Part shown: piece by piece, positions 1 to 9,089 of the stretch | Layout: the number at the start of each line of letters is the position of its first letter | Position numbering within the stretch: the stretch's first letter is position 1 | Assembly (NCBI GenBank): GCA_001770015.1 | Contig: MEQB01000036.1 | Span: 1 to 64,000, forward strand | DNA length: 64,000 nucleotides | Reading direction: 5' to 3' | From: Bdellovibrionales bacterium RIFOXYC1_FULL_37_79 | GTDB lineage: Bacteria; Bdellovibrionota; Bacteriovoracia; Bacteriovoracales; Bacteriovoracaceae | Notes under the pieces: generated by a model | What the model was told of the DNA's origin: nothing | The model's input: only the letters and a program-made list of their open reading frames with translations | Databases searched by the model: none | Program-made: the position numbers and the translations under genes

Positions 1-726
1 TCAAGAGTCGCTTATAGCGCCGCTTCTGTACCTTACGGACAACTCTGCTCTGCCATTGGACAAAATCAGACCAGAACTTGTAACAATGGAACCTGGTCTA
101 GTTGGTCAGGCACTTATCAGTATCTGAGCTGTTCAGTACAGGCTGCTGCCAGCTGTGGAAGTATCGCAAGTGGTGGATACGAAATTAGAACAATGTATCA
201 AGCCGCCGCTGTAAGCGAAAGCCAAAACTGTGTTTCTGAAACTCAAAGTCGACTATGTACGAACGGACAATTCGGTGCTTGGTCAGGGACTTATACTCAA
301 GTAAAATGTGTTAAATCAAGACTCCGCTATGAAACCGGTTCAGTTCCAGCAGGCAGCAGCTGTAGCTCAGAAACCCAAAGAATGACTTGCGAAAATGCTG
401 TGTGTGGAGTCTGGGTACCGAACAATTATACTTTTACCGCTTGCTCTGTGGCCCAAGGAGACGGATGCTCACAGGTAAGTTTTGCTTGGAATCCAAATGA
501 CGAAAGTATTTTGCGCGGATACAAAATTCACCAGGGAACCGCATCCATGTTGTTTGATAAACACTACGATGTAGGATTGCCAAACCCAATTAATAATGAA
601 GTCTCCGCCACAGTGGTAGATGATTTTGCATTTGGTGAAACCTATTACTTTACAGCTACGGCTTACGGATTGGACCAACTGGAAAGTGGTTATTCAAACC
701 AAGTTTCTTGGACCTGTTTAGATTAG
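1..726 (+). CDS. Secreted Cys-rich repeat protein with C-terminal FnIII-like domain (5' end outside window)
   Basis: The frame is open from base 1, so only the last 241 residues are visible. They hold about three degenerate units of roughly 45-55 residues. Each unit has a segment like 'SVPAGSSC', then 'RTCNNG' or 'RLCTNG', then 'WSGTY' and a closing Cys. The Cys pattern implies disulfide-stapled modules in an exported protein. From about residue 155 a fibronectin-III-like domain follows (SFAWNPNDESILRGYKI ... YYFTATAYG), ending in a Cys near the C-terminus. A strong terminator follows the stop codon. A surface or secreted adhesin-like role is inferred from architecture only; no catalytic motif is visible and the N-terminus cannot be judged. 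Confidence 0.8.
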   Translation, partial: SRVAYSAASVPYGQLCSAIGQNQTRTCNNGTWSSWSGTYQYLSCSVQAAASCGSIASGGYEIRTMYQAAAVSESQNCVSETQSRLCTNGQFGAWSGTYTQVKCVKSRLRYETGSVPAGSSCSSETQRMTCENAVCGVWVPNNYTFTACSVAQGDGCSQVSFAWNPNDESILRGYKIHQGTASMLFDKHYDVGLPNPINNEVSATVVDDFAFGETYYFTATAYGLDQLESGYSNQVSWTCLD

Positions 727-739
727 AATTGGATATCTT

Positions 740-795
740 GGCCCTTTTTAGAAATGATTGCCGCTTAGCAATGTTTTTAAAAAGGGCCTTTTTCT
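740..795 (+). terminator. Rho-independent terminator after the Cys-rich protein gene
   Basis: Inverted repeat GGCCCTTTTTA (740-750) with TAAAAAGGGCC (778-788), followed by a T-rich run at 789-795. It lies 14 bases after the stop codon of the gene ending at 726. Confidence 0.75.
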
Positions 796-959
796 GTCTG
801 GGCTAAGTCAGCACATCATTTAAATAATATATATTTACCAAATATACCTTATCATAACACTCTGACTTCACCCCGATATCACGGAAAAAAAGTCCCTCCA
901 TATGTATAAATCCCATAAGCAATTATGATCATTATATGGATTGGGAAAGATAATTTTTG

Positions 960-2813
960 ATGAAGAATAATTTTAACAAACATTTATTGTTTGCAAGAAG
1001 AATAGTTATCTACTTGACGTTCTTATGCTTTTTCTTATCATCCTCCATCGCTCAAATCGAAGATAATATTGACAACCAAAACCAGCACAATTTAGTGACC
1101 ATCAAATGGAGTGCCGTCCCCAATGTATCCGGTTACCAAATTCAAATCTTTGATTCAGACCAAACGCTGATTGAAACCCAGAACGTACAGGACAACTTAT
1201 TTGACTGGCTGGGAGCAAATCCCGGCAGTTACACCTATCAAGTGGCCTCCCTTGATTCCCTAGGCCGACCGGGTGAATTTTCTCCCCAAGGAAACATTCA
1301 AATCACCAAGGTGCAAATACGTATAGAAAGGCCCCAGCTCGAAATGACCAAAACTTCCCTGATTTTCAGCTTTAAAGAAAACAAGTTCGTCACCCAATAC
1401 GAACTCCATATTGAAACGGACGAGGAAGTACCCACCACTCTCCATCAAGAAAAATCCAAGCTACCGATCTTCACCATCCCCATCAAGAAATTCCAGGATT
1501 ATTCCCGTATCAAGTGGTACGCCAAGGTGTTTTTAACCAGCAATCAAATTTTGTTATTCCAAGGCATTGCCAACCTTCCCAATCTAGGTACAGGGATTAC
1601 CCTTTTAACCCCCATTGATCGGGAGGCATTAAAACCACAGATGCACTACCAGTTTTCCTGGCAACAAAAAAAACCGGCCCCTCTTTACCATTTAAATCTC
1701 TGGAAAACCAAACCTTTCAAATCCAAACTGGTTACCATCAAAACCAATAATCTTTTTTTTAAAGTCCCTCATGCCTATTTTCAAAACAGCCAGGAAATCA
1801 ATTGGAACGTCACCGGAATCACCAATCAAAAGAAAGTCTTATCCCAAACCAATAAATTATTCATTTTGGAAGGCGACAGATCTCCCATCAAACTGCTCGG
1901 TCCTGACCATCAAAAAACCTTTGTTCCCCCTGAAATGGTCACGCTGTCTTGGGAACCTCGGCCGGAAGTCTTAAATTACCGAGTGGTCATGACTTCTGGT
2001 TCAAAAGTATTGTTGGACAAAACCACCGCTAAAAATACGGTTTCCCTGAGCACGAAAATGCCCAAAGGCCAGCAAATAATCCAGTGGCGGGTTTCATCCA
2101 CCAACGAAACCACGCCCATGACTTCTGAAACCAGAAAAATTATCATCGCCCCCACCAGAATCAAAAAATTCAAACGCATCGGCACCCTTTCCACCTTCTT
2201 CACCATGAGCAAGGGGACCTTCAGTGAAACCGCCGACGGGGCTTCGATTGCCTCCAATCAAGACTCCCCGGTCACCTTGGGGGGAGCTTATTCCTACCAA
2301 TTCAAGGAAAAATCCTCGGTGTCTGCCAGCCTGTATTTTTCCAAGCTGGATGGCTCCATTTATAACGAAGAAAAGATCAGTATCCCCCCTGAATATGGCC
2401 TAAACGCCTATTACAATCACATGTTCCGCAATTTTCCGGTGGTCCCATACCTAGGACTCGATCACGAGCGATTTTCCACTTATAATACCGACGAATTGCC
2501 ACTGGGATACACGCTTAAAACCAGGGAACATAATATCACCTACCTGACCCTCGGCGCTTATAAAGTTTTTAAAATAAAAAGAAAGAATCTACTGCTTAAA
2601 ACCAGCTTTAGTAAATCCCTCCACTCCTTTTCATCCCCGGATAGCCTGGTTACTTCCGAAACCTTTGGCGGCTTTAAATATATCTTCTATTCCAGCATGG
2701 ATCTATCCAGAAGATGGTCGGTGCATTTCCTCTATAAAGTTCATCTGCTGGAAGGCCCCACTGATTTAACTATTCACCGCATGGGTTTTGGGGTGGGCTA
2801 TCGAATCTTCTAG
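960..2813 (+). CDS. Outer-membrane protein: FnIII-like repeats plus C-terminal beta-barrel
   Basis: The protein is about 617 residues. The N-terminus is a signal peptide with a hydrophobic core around residues 13-30 ending 'SSSIAQ'. Residues about 45-400 contain several FnIII-like beta-sandwich segments (VTIKWSAVPNVSGYQIQI; VTLSWEPRPEVLNYRVVM). From about residue 405 the sequence alternates polar and aromatic/hydrophobic residues like short amphipathic barrel strands, and it ends 'GFGVGYRIF' with a terminal Phe, as many outer-membrane barrels do. ATG at 960 was chosen; TTG at 957 is equally close to the GGGAAAG ribosome site at 942-948. The likely arrangement is a barrel anchor with a FnIII stalk. 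Its function is unknown. Confidence 0.75.
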   Translation: MKNNFNKHLLFARRIVIYLTFLCFFLSSSIAQIEDNIDNQNQHNLVTIKWSAVPNVSGYQIQIFDSDQTLIETQNVQDNLFDWLGANPGSYTYQVASLDSLGRPGEFSPQGNIQITKVQIRIERPQLEMTKTSLIFSFKENKFVTQYELHIETDEEVPTTLHQEKSKLPIFTIPIKKFQDYSRIKWYAKVFLTSNQILLFQGIANLPNLGTGITLLTPIDREALKPQMHYQFSWQQKKPAPLYHLNLWKTKPFKSKLVTIKTNNLFFKVPHAYFQNSQEINWNVTGITNQKKVLSQTNKLFILEGDRSPIKLLGPDHQKTFVPPEMVTLSWEPRPEVLNYRVVMTSGSKVLLDKTTAKNTVSLSTKMPKGQQIIQWRVSSTNETTPMTSETRKIIIAPTRIKKFKRIGTLSTFFTMSKGTFSETADGASIASNQDSPVTLGGAYSYQFKEKSSVSASLYFSKLDGSIYNEEKISIPPEYGLNAYYNHMFRNFPVVPYLGLDHERFSTYNTDELPLGYTLKTREHNITYLTLGAYKVFKIKRKNLLLKTSFSKSLHSFSSPDSLVTSETFGGFKYIFYSSMDLSRRWSVHFLYKVHLLEGPTDLTIHRMGFGVGYRIF

Positions 2814-2875
2814 TTTTTTGAGTCGTCATCTATCGCTTGTTAGGTTCCCTAAATTATGATATTTCTCTAATCCAT

Positions 2876-3106
2876 ATGCAAAACGAAAGAATAGATTTTC
2901 TGGCCAATAACATTGATGTACTCAACAGGCTTTGTCTCAAACTTGACCCCTATAAACCGGTATCAAAAGAGCACCAAAACCTTTTAAAAGCCTTTAACAT
3001 TGAGGATTTTTATGATCCTTTCAAAGTGACCAATCAATTACTGGTGCTACTTGAAAATTATATTGAAGAACTGCATAGCCTGCAAAACAACGAAACCATC
3101 CAATGA
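2876..3106 (+). CDS. Small hypothetical protein coupled to the downstream methyltransferase
   Basis: About 76 residues, mostly helical and charged (MQNERIDFLANNIDVLNRL ...), with no signal peptide. Its stop codon overlaps the start of the next gene in an ATGA arrangement (3103-3106), which implies translational coupling. The frame is also open upstream to a TTG at 2837; neither start has a convincing ribosome site, so the 5' end is uncertain. I do not recognise a family. Confidence 0.55.
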   Translation: MQNERIDFLANNIDVLNRLCLKLDPYKPVSKEHQNLLKAFNIEDFYDPFKVTNQLLVLLENYIEELHSLQNNETIQ

Positions 3107-4317
3107 TCAAAAAACCAAACGCCCCCTTTAAAAGGGCCCCGCTTCATCCCTTCAGCATCAAGGCCTTGAAAAAAGGCCACCCCTGGGTTACCAAAGATGA
3201 ATATTCCAGCAAATTTTCCAAAGACACACCTTTTATTATTGGAACCGACCATAAACAAAATGATGTTGCCTTGCTGATAAACGACCCGGCCCATCCCCAA
3301 ATAAAGGCCAGGCTTTGGTCCACCAAAACTCCTTTACCTGAGGAATATTATAATTTTAAACATGAACTCGATCATCGCCTCATGCAATCCATAAAAAAAA
3401 GAAACCTCCCCCAGCTCATGGGCGAAAGACAGAATTTTTACCTGGTGTTTGGGGAAGCTGATTTCCTGCCGGCCCTGTTTATTTTACTGGTGGGTGAACA
3501 CCTCTTGGTGCAAAGCTACTCATCGTTTTGGGATAAATATAAAAACGAAATCAGCAAAAGTCTTAAAAAACATTTAACCACTCTCCCGGTTAAAACCCTT
3601 ACCTATCAAAAAAGAAATTTGGACAACCAAAAACCCTCCAGTGCCTTCGATAAAACCTTTGTCATCCAGGAATTTGGCATCAACTACCAAATCAAACTGG
3701 ATCATTACGACATTGGTATTTATACCGACATGGCCGCCATTAGAAAAAGCCTGGTACCTTATTTTAAAAAGGCCCGCCATCTGCTTAACCTTTTTTCTTA
3801 CACCGGTAGTTTCTCGCTTTTAGGCCTTGACCAGCAAGTCAGTGAAGTTGTATCGGTGGATATTTCCAATACCTACAATGAATGGCTACTGAAAAATTTG
3901 AGTCTCAATAAGCGACTTGATTCCCGTCATCATCAACTCCAAAAGACTTCGGTGGATGAGGCGGTCCTTCATTTTATTAAGGCCAACAAAACCTTTGATT
4001 TAATCATCTGCGATCCCCCCAGCTTTTCAAGCTCCAAAATCAAAACCCAAAACTCCTTTAAAGGATATGAAGAATTGCTACCCAGTCTAGAAAAAATCAC
4101 AGCCTCAGGTGGCCACCTGGTGGTGTTCATCAACACCCATAAAATCAACCGCCATAAGTTTGAAAAAAAAATCACCGATATTTTATCCAAATTCAAATTA
4201 CAAAAAATTCTATCCATAGAAAAAACCCTGGGACTATCCACGGATTGTCCAATTATCAAACCCTTCCCGGAAGGGGATTATTTAAAAGGTATTATTTTAA
4301 AAAAACATGAGGATTAA
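3103..4317 (+). CDS. Class I SAM-dependent rRNA methyltransferase, RlmI/RlmK-like
   Basis: 404 residues. An N-terminal PUA-like segment (residues 1-75, including 'KKGHPWVTKDE' and 'ALLINDPAHPQIKARLWS') precedes a linker and a Rossmann methyltransferase domain. Motif I is LNLFSYTGSFSLLGL, an acidic motif is SVDISNTY, and motif IV is LIICDPPSFSSSK. RlmI-type m5C enzymes carry an SCS cysteine after the 'GG' strand. Here that position reads 'FINTHK', closer to the 'FSNNKR' of RlmK-type N7-guanine enzymes. The target is therefore probably 23S rRNA, but the modified base is open. The gene overlaps the small upstream ORF by four bases and lies two bases before the hydantoinase gene, so it sits in an operon. 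Confidence 0.8.
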   Translation: MIKKPNAPFKRAPLHPFSIKALKKGHPWVTKDEYSSKFSKDTPFIIGTDHKQNDVALLINDPAHPQIKARLWSTKTPLPEEYYNFKHELDHRLMQSIKKRNLPQLMGERQNFYLVFGEADFLPALFILLVGEHLLVQSYSSFWDKYKNEISKSLKKHLTTLPVKTLTYQKRNLDNQKPSSAFDKTFVIQEFGINYQIKLDHYDIGIYTDMAAIRKSLVPYFKKARHLLNLFSYTGSFSLLGLDQQVSEVVSVDISNTYNEWLLKNLSLNKRLDSRHHQLQKTSVDEAVLHFIKANKTFDLIICDPPSFSSSKIKTQNSFKGYEELLPSLEKITASGGHLVVFINTHKINRHKFEKKITDILSKFKLQKILSIEKTLGLSTDCPIIKPFPEGDYLKGIILKKHED

Positions 4318-4319
4318 TC

Positions 4320-5687
4320 ATGTCAACAATGCTTATCAAAAATGGATTTATCGTAACCGAGGATGAGGTCATCAAAGGTGATCTGCTGATTGCTGATGAT
4401 AAAATTGTAAAAATTTCGGAGTATCTCGAAATGCGTGCCGACATCGTCATCAATGCTCTTAATAATATTATTTTCCCAGGTGGGATTGATGCCCACACCC
4501 ACATGGAATTACCATACCCGGGCGGATTTTCTTGTGACTCCTTTGAAACCGGCTCACGAGCGGCCTTACATGGAGCAACCACCACGATTATTGATTTTGC
4601 CAATCAACAAAAGGGCAAGACTCTTGATCACGCCCTGAAACTTTGGCACAAAAAGGCCAAGGATCATTGCTGTTGTGATTACAAATTTCATATAAGCATA
4701 ACTGACGTAGATGAAACCACCCTGGATGAAATGAAAAACATGTACGAATGCCAGGGCATCTACTCTTTTAAAACTTTCCTCACCTACCCTGACCTGATGA
4801 TCAGTCCTGACGATTTGGAAAAAGTCATGCTTAAAACCAAAGAACTGGGCGGAGTGGTCACCCTGCACGCAGAAATGCATCAGATCATCGAAGCGCTTGA
4901 CCAAGAATTTTCTAAAGGCCTTAAAACTGCGCCTTATTATCACGGCCTTTCCCATCCAGATACGGCCGAGGAACAGGCCATCGCACTCGCCATTACCCTT
5001 GCCGAAAAAACCCAGTGCCCGCTCTATATCGTTCATCTGTCTTGCAAAAAAGGATTGGATTTGGTGAGTGCGGCCAAAAAATCCAACAAGGTGAAAATCT
5101 TTGCCGAAACGTGCCCTCAATACCTGCTCCTTGATAACTCTCTTTATAAAAATAGTGATCACACTGAAGTCATGAAATATATTCTGAGTCCACCACTTAG
5201 GACTAAAAAGGACCAAGAAGCTTTATGGAAGGGAGTTTTGGATAAAACCATAGATGTGATCGCCACCGACCACTGCCCCTTTACCTTAAAACAAAAAAAG
5301 GCCGGTCTTTCCCATTATAAACTGATTCCAAACGGCATCCCTGGGGTGGAAAACCGGTTTGAAATGATGTTTTCTGAATGTGTGAGTAAAAGAAAAATGA
5401 CCCTGACTGATTTTGCCAAAATCATCTCCACCAATCCAGCGCAAATTTTCAAACTCTATCCCCGCAAGGGTGTTATTGCCCCGGGCTCAGATGCGGATTT
5501 GGTTATTTTTAACCAGGATAAAAAATGGAAAATTTCCAAAGATAACCATCACATGAATGTTGACTACAATCCTTACGAGGGTTTTTTAGTAAGTGGCAAA
5601 GTTCAAAGTGTTATTTTGCGTGGCAATTTGGTGATCCATGACGAAAAACTGGTAAATGAAAAGAAAGATGGCATTTTTGTTTTTTAA
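4320..5687 (+). CDS. Dihydropyrimidinase / D-hydantoinase (cyclic amidohydrolase)
   Basis: 455 residues, the normal size for the family. It hydrolyses cyclic ureides such as dihydropyrimidines or hydantoins to N-carbamoyl amino acids using a binuclear metal site. All ligands are visible: H59 and H61 in DAHTH, the lysine to be carboxylated at K150 in YSFKTF, H182 in LHAEM, H238 in VHLS and D316 in ATDHCPF. The substrate-contacting Tyr155 is also present. A GAGG ribosome site precedes the ATG, and the gene lies two bases after the methyltransferase stop codon. The physiological substrate cannot be read from sequence; no other pyrimidine-degradation gene is nearby. Confidence 0.88.
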   Translation: MSTMLIKNGFIVTEDEVIKGDLLIADDKIVKISEYLEMRADIVINALNNIIFPGGIDAHTHMELPYPGGFSCDSFETGSRAALHGATTTIIDFANQQKGKTLDHALKLWHKKAKDHCCCDYKFHISITDVDETTLDEMKNMYECQGIYSFKTFLTYPDLMISPDDLEKVMLKTKELGGVVTLHAEMHQIIEALDQEFSKGLKTAPYYHGLSHPDTAEEQAIALAITLAEKTQCPLYIVHLSCKKGLDLVSAAKKSNKVKIFAETCPQYLLLDNSLYKNSDHTEVMKYILSPPLRTKKDQEALWKGVLDKTIDVIATDHCPFTLKQKKAGLSHYKLIPNGIPGVENRFEMMFSECVSKRKMTLTDFAKIISTNPAQIFKLYPRKGVIAPGSDADLVIFNQDKKWKISKDNHHMNVDYNPYEGFLVSGKVQSVILRGNLVIHDEKLVNEKKDGIFVF

Positions 5688-5914
5688 GTACAGAGTTAAC
5701 CTAGATCAACTTTTTTTACCTCCTGTTTTCCAGACCATCAAGACGATTTGATACCACTTTTATATTTCCCATTTTAAAATCAGCGCAAAAGATTTTTTCC
5801 AATTTTATTTCAGTTAGTTGATGCAACCATACAGAACCTAGCAGCATGGCATATCAATTGCTGAATCATCATTGCTCATTTCAATTTTGAATTAAACAAA
5901 ACCTGGAGAAACAA

Positions 5915-7480
5915 ATGCAACAAATGGAACAAGAACTAAAGATTGGCTTTCTTTTTTTTCTTTTTTGCCTGATCTGGTCACAGCTTAATTTCGCCAGCGA
6001 ACCAGCGCATGACTTCACCTATACCGGTCAGCAAATCGACACCGTTTTGCTTTCCAATGTTTTACAAGAAACCAGATACCGCACCGAGACCTATGAAACC
6101 ACTTGCCATCGGCAAGTACCTTATCAAGATACCGAATGTGGAAATGAAACTAGATATAGACAAGAATGCACGACCATTCCCGGCCATGAAGATTGCCACA
6201 ATGTCACCGACCGTGAATGTAATAATGTAACCCGCTACCGAAATGAATGCCACCGTGAACCAGGACGGGAAGTCTGCCACCATGAACCAGGCAGAGAAGT
6301 TTGCACCAATCGACCTGACCGAGAGGAATGCAGTATCGTAAACGGTAGAAGAATATGCCGAAGAGTCCCTGGCGGTAGGGAGTGCCATACCGTGGGTGGG
6401 GGAAGACAATGTCACACAGAACCAGGCCGGGAAGTTTGTCGAAGTGTTCCCTATACCGATCAAGAATGTAGAAATATCACCAGACGCGAATGTAACTGGG
6501 TACCTGCCAGACAAGACTGCAGGCAAATTGCCTATCAGGAATATGTCTGCCATACGGTAACCAGATATCGAACCGAGTCCTATGCCTGCACCCAAACCAG
6601 GGAAATTCCCTATACCGTAACCCTTAAAACCTACCAGGCTGAAGTGGATTTTAACTTTGTTCCCGTTGATCAAAACCTTCAAACCCAGTTTAAAATTTCT
6701 CTCGATACCGCTGGTAAATTAAATCTGCTGGCACAAGATGCCTCCACTCCTTCCGTGTTTGTTCAAATCATCAAACATATTTCACAAACTGAAGTTAATA
6801 ACCTGGTCACCATCAAAGCTTTGTATGATGTTCGCTTTATTAATACCAACGAATACACCGGAATTTTTGAGGGAAATTTTGAACTCCACAGTTTTGACCA
6901 GGATGAAATGACCTTTCGAATCGGAGAAATGAATCATCCGGATAAAACCATCATTACCCTTACTTTCAAACAAGACGAACACACCTGGATTGATCGCATT
7001 TTAGAGGAGGAAGATTTTCAAGCGACTCCCTCTGAAAATTCAACCTTGCTTAAAATTGATCTTGCCAATCTGAACATTCCCAAGTTTTGGGGAACGTTCA
7101 CTTTTAATTTAAAAGTTCAAGTGGAACTTCCCGAGGGCATTGAAGCGACGGATGACCAGGTACTCACCAAGGAGCAAGCTTTTACCAAAGTCATCGCACC
7201 TCCTTATGAAATCCTCCATAGAACCGTGCACATCGCTAATCTCAAAAAACTGGCAAAGAAGAGTTGGCTTTCCGATAATACTGCCTATAAGAAAAAAATC
7301 AGAAAAAAGACCATTGAGCTTTTTAAGACTGCGGGAATCGAAGTTGAAGTAAACCTTGATTCGATCACGTTACCTAAAGACGACCAGCCGGCCAGCCTTT
7401 TATTGATTTTCAAAACCGAGTTTAGCAACGAACAGATCATTGAAATTTTTACCAGACAGGAAATAGACGCCAGTATCTAG
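5915..7480 (+). CDS. Exported protein with a long periodic Cys-rich repeat
   Basis: 521 residues. The N-terminal hydrophobic segment (residues about 11-27, ending in 'NFAS') is a signal peptide or anchor. Residues about 50-235 are a low-complexity tract of 18 cysteines spaced mainly 8-10 residues apart, with recurring units such as EPGREVC, TRYRNEC and PYTDQEC. The remaining part (about 240-521) is Cys-poor and predicted beta-rich, with no recognised motif. A GGAG ribosome site precedes the ATG at 5915. A terminator follows. The regular Cys/aromatic/Pro pattern suggests a stacked disulfide-linked strand structure. I do not recognise a family with known function. Confidence 0.75.
   Translation: MQQMEQELKIGFLFFLFCLIWSQLNFASEPAHDFTYTGQQIDTVLLSNVLQETRYRTETYETTCHRQVPYQDTECGNETRYRQECTTIPGHEDCHNVTDRECNNVTRYRNECHREPGREVCHHEPGREVCTNRPDREECSIVNGRRICRRVPGGRECHTVGGGRQCHTEPGREVCRSVPYTDQECRNITRRECNWVPARQDCRQIAYQEYVCHTVTRYRTESYACTQTREIPYTVTLKTYQAEVDFNFVPVDQNLQTQFKISLDTAGKLNLLAQDASTPSVFVQIIKHISQTEVNNLVTIKALYDVRFINTNEYTGIFEGNFELHSFDQDEMTFRIGEMNHPDKTIITLTFKQDEHTWIDRILEEEDFQATPSENSTLLKIDLANLNIPKFWGTFTFNLKVQVELPEGIEATDDQVLTKEQAFTKVIAPPYEILHRTVHIANLKKLAKKSWLSDNTAYKKKIRKKTIELFKTAGIEVEVNLDSITLPKDDQPASLLLIFKTEFSNEQIIEIFTRQEIDASI
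6104..6589 (+). repeat. Coding Cys-periodic repeat tract
   Basis: Eighteen Cys codons at near-regular spacing inside the gene at 5915-7480. Typical units are PGREVC, RYRxEC and VPYTDQEC. Units diverge at DNA level, so this looks like an old tandem expansion rather than a recent duplication. It also creates a long spurious open frame on the other strand. Confidence 0.8.
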
Positions 7481-7504
7481 GTTGCGTCTATTTTTTCTTC
7501 CGTT

Positions 7505-7542
7505 AGAGGGGGGGCTTCCTTGATGGAGGCCCTCTTGTTTTT
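7505..7542 (+). terminator. Intrinsic terminator between convergent genes
   Basis: AGAGGG...CTTCC pairs with GGAGGCCCTCT around a TTGAT loop, followed by TTGTTTTTG. It terminates the Cys-repeat gene; the opposite strand lacks a good T-run. Confidence 0.65.
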
Positions 7543-7544
7543 GA

Positions 7545-8993
7545 TTATACCCCTGCCAAAATTTTAAGTAAGATTTGCCAAAGCATTTCCGTATCAACAT
7601 TTTTCCCCAGTCGCTTGGAAAGTAGAGACTGGATCTCCATTTGTTCCTCTTGAATAATTTTTAAAAAATGGGCAATCCTTTGAGGTTCCACGTTATTTTC
7701 CACTGCAAATTTGCCAATATCCTCAGGGGTCTTGGGCGCTTTACTCGGATTGGAAAGGATGACTTTCAATGCCGCCAGTTCACGCTTATCCACTTTTTCC
7801 TTTAAAATAAAATTGCCAATATCCAAAAGTAACTTGTCAAAGATATCACTGGTTAACACCGCCATATTTTGCTGCGCCAGCTGATAGGCTTTTACGTCAT
7901 TAAAATTTTGCACTTTGGCCTTAAAGATTTTATTGATGGTATCTAGCTCTTTAGTGATCATCCCCTTTTCTTTTAGACCTAGAATAATCCGGAAAGGATT
8001 GAAATCCTGGTATGGGTTAAAATCAAGCCCCAATCCATCAGCATGCAAAGCTTCCAGCGCCGTAGTATGACAGGCATTGTGAATGGTATGATAAATACTT
8101 TGCTCCATCACCTGGCCTGAGCGATTGAGCGCATAGTCCAATATCTTTTTACCGGTTTCCTTATTATCAATTTTGATTTCATATTGCCTGACCACATTAT
8201 CCTCGGTCTGGTTATAAGAGACATGCGTGGTCGAATAAACTCCCAGCGAATTGGCAAAAGAACCCAGTCCACCTTCCACAATTCCCCATGACTTGGGACC
8301 ATTTTCAGTTCTGACGGCATTAAGGGAATAAACCAGATCGCCTTTCATTAAAAAAGGACTCCTAATCTTGAGAATCTCTTTATCAGTAATCTCCAATTTG
8401 GTTAAATCAACCACCCGCTGCTGCCAATTTAAATCCCCGGTTTGGTCTTGGGGAATAAGTAAAATTGGATTATTCAATAAAAACCGCAGTTGAAAATGAG
8501 ATCCAACCCCTTTATGAAATTGCTCTTCCTGCATGATCACCTTTTCTACTTGGCCCTCTTTGGAAATAACGGCAATCCAAAACTGGGCATCTTTTTTTAC
8601 ATAGTCTCCAATCGTTTCGGTCTTGTTGTATCCGTTTATAAAATTGGCAAATATATAAAACTGATCCAGACTGGAAGCCTTGGTTTTAAGCACCTGGTTT
8701 ATTTTTTGAAGCGTAATCTGATAATCATCCATTTGCTCTTTATCCAACAAGCGAATACTTCTTTTTTCATTTCTAAGCAGGATATCCCCTGGGTTATTGG
8801 AAAAAATGGTCACCTCACCGTAAACTCGGGTGGATTTACTCGGATCCTTTGGATCAACCTTTATTTCTATCAGCCGGTCTGAAAGATCCTGGGTTTCCAT
8901 AATTTTTTCCACCGTCTCAAAATCACTCGCGAGTAAGGGAAGCGATAAAAAAAGAGTAAATAAGGACAAAAGCAAAATATTAGATCTTTTCAT
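7545..8993 (-). CDS. Secreted DUF4105/Lnb-type (papain-like fold) candidate protein
   Basis: 482 residues with a clear signal peptide (MKRSNILLLSLFTLFLSLPLLAS). A GGAG ribosome site lies 6 bases before the ATG. The central part has the landmarks of the DUF4105/Lnb N-terminal domain: a 'WGIVEGGLGSFANSLGVYS' segment, then 'HVSYN' and 'VRQYEIKI', then 'NACHTTALEAL' in the position of that family's NC motif. DUF4105 is related to papain-like/NlpC-P60 folds, so the Cys in NACHT could be a nucleophile. The C-terminal 130 residues are helical. Assignment rests on motif order, not a search. It converges with the upstream Cys-repeat gene. Confidence 0.6.
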   Translation of the reverse strand: MKRSNILLLSLFTLFLSLPLLASDFETVEKIMETQDLSDRLIEIKVDPKDPSKSTRVYGEVTIFSNNPGDILLRNEKRSIRLLDKEQMDDYQITLQKINQVLKTKASSLDQFYIFANFINGYNKTETIGDYVKKDAQFWIAVISKEGQVEKVIMQEEQFHKGVGSHFQLRFLLNNPILLIPQDQTGDLNWQQRVVDLTKLEITDKEILKIRSPFLMKGDLVYSLNAVRTENGPKSWGIVEGGLGSFANSLGVYSTTHVSYNQTEDNVVRQYEIKIDNKETGKKILDYALNRSGQVMEQSIYHTIHNACHTTALEALHADGLGLDFNPYQDFNPFRIILGLKEKGMITKELDTINKIFKAKVQNFNDVKAYQLAQQNMAVLTSDIFDKLLLDIGNFILKEKVDKRELAALKVILSNPSKAPKTPEDIGKFAVENNVEPQRIAHFLKIIQEEQMEIQSLLSKRLGKNVDTEMLWQILLKILAGV

Positions 8994-9089
8994 ACATTTC
9001 TCCAGATAATAGAATAAGGTGTAGCATACCTCGGGTTAACGCCATGTGCTATATTTTTGAATTAATTACAGATTAAATAAAGGTTTTTT

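Noticed and set aside
4566-5216. 216-codon minus-strand frame
   Set aside because: Lies wholly inside the hydantoinase gene, whose metal ligands are all conserved in the plus frame.
6062-6682. 206-codon frame opposite the Cys repeat
   Set aside because: It is the antisense of a repetitive coding tract; the plus-strand frame has a ribosome site, signal peptide and terminator, and the minus frame has none.
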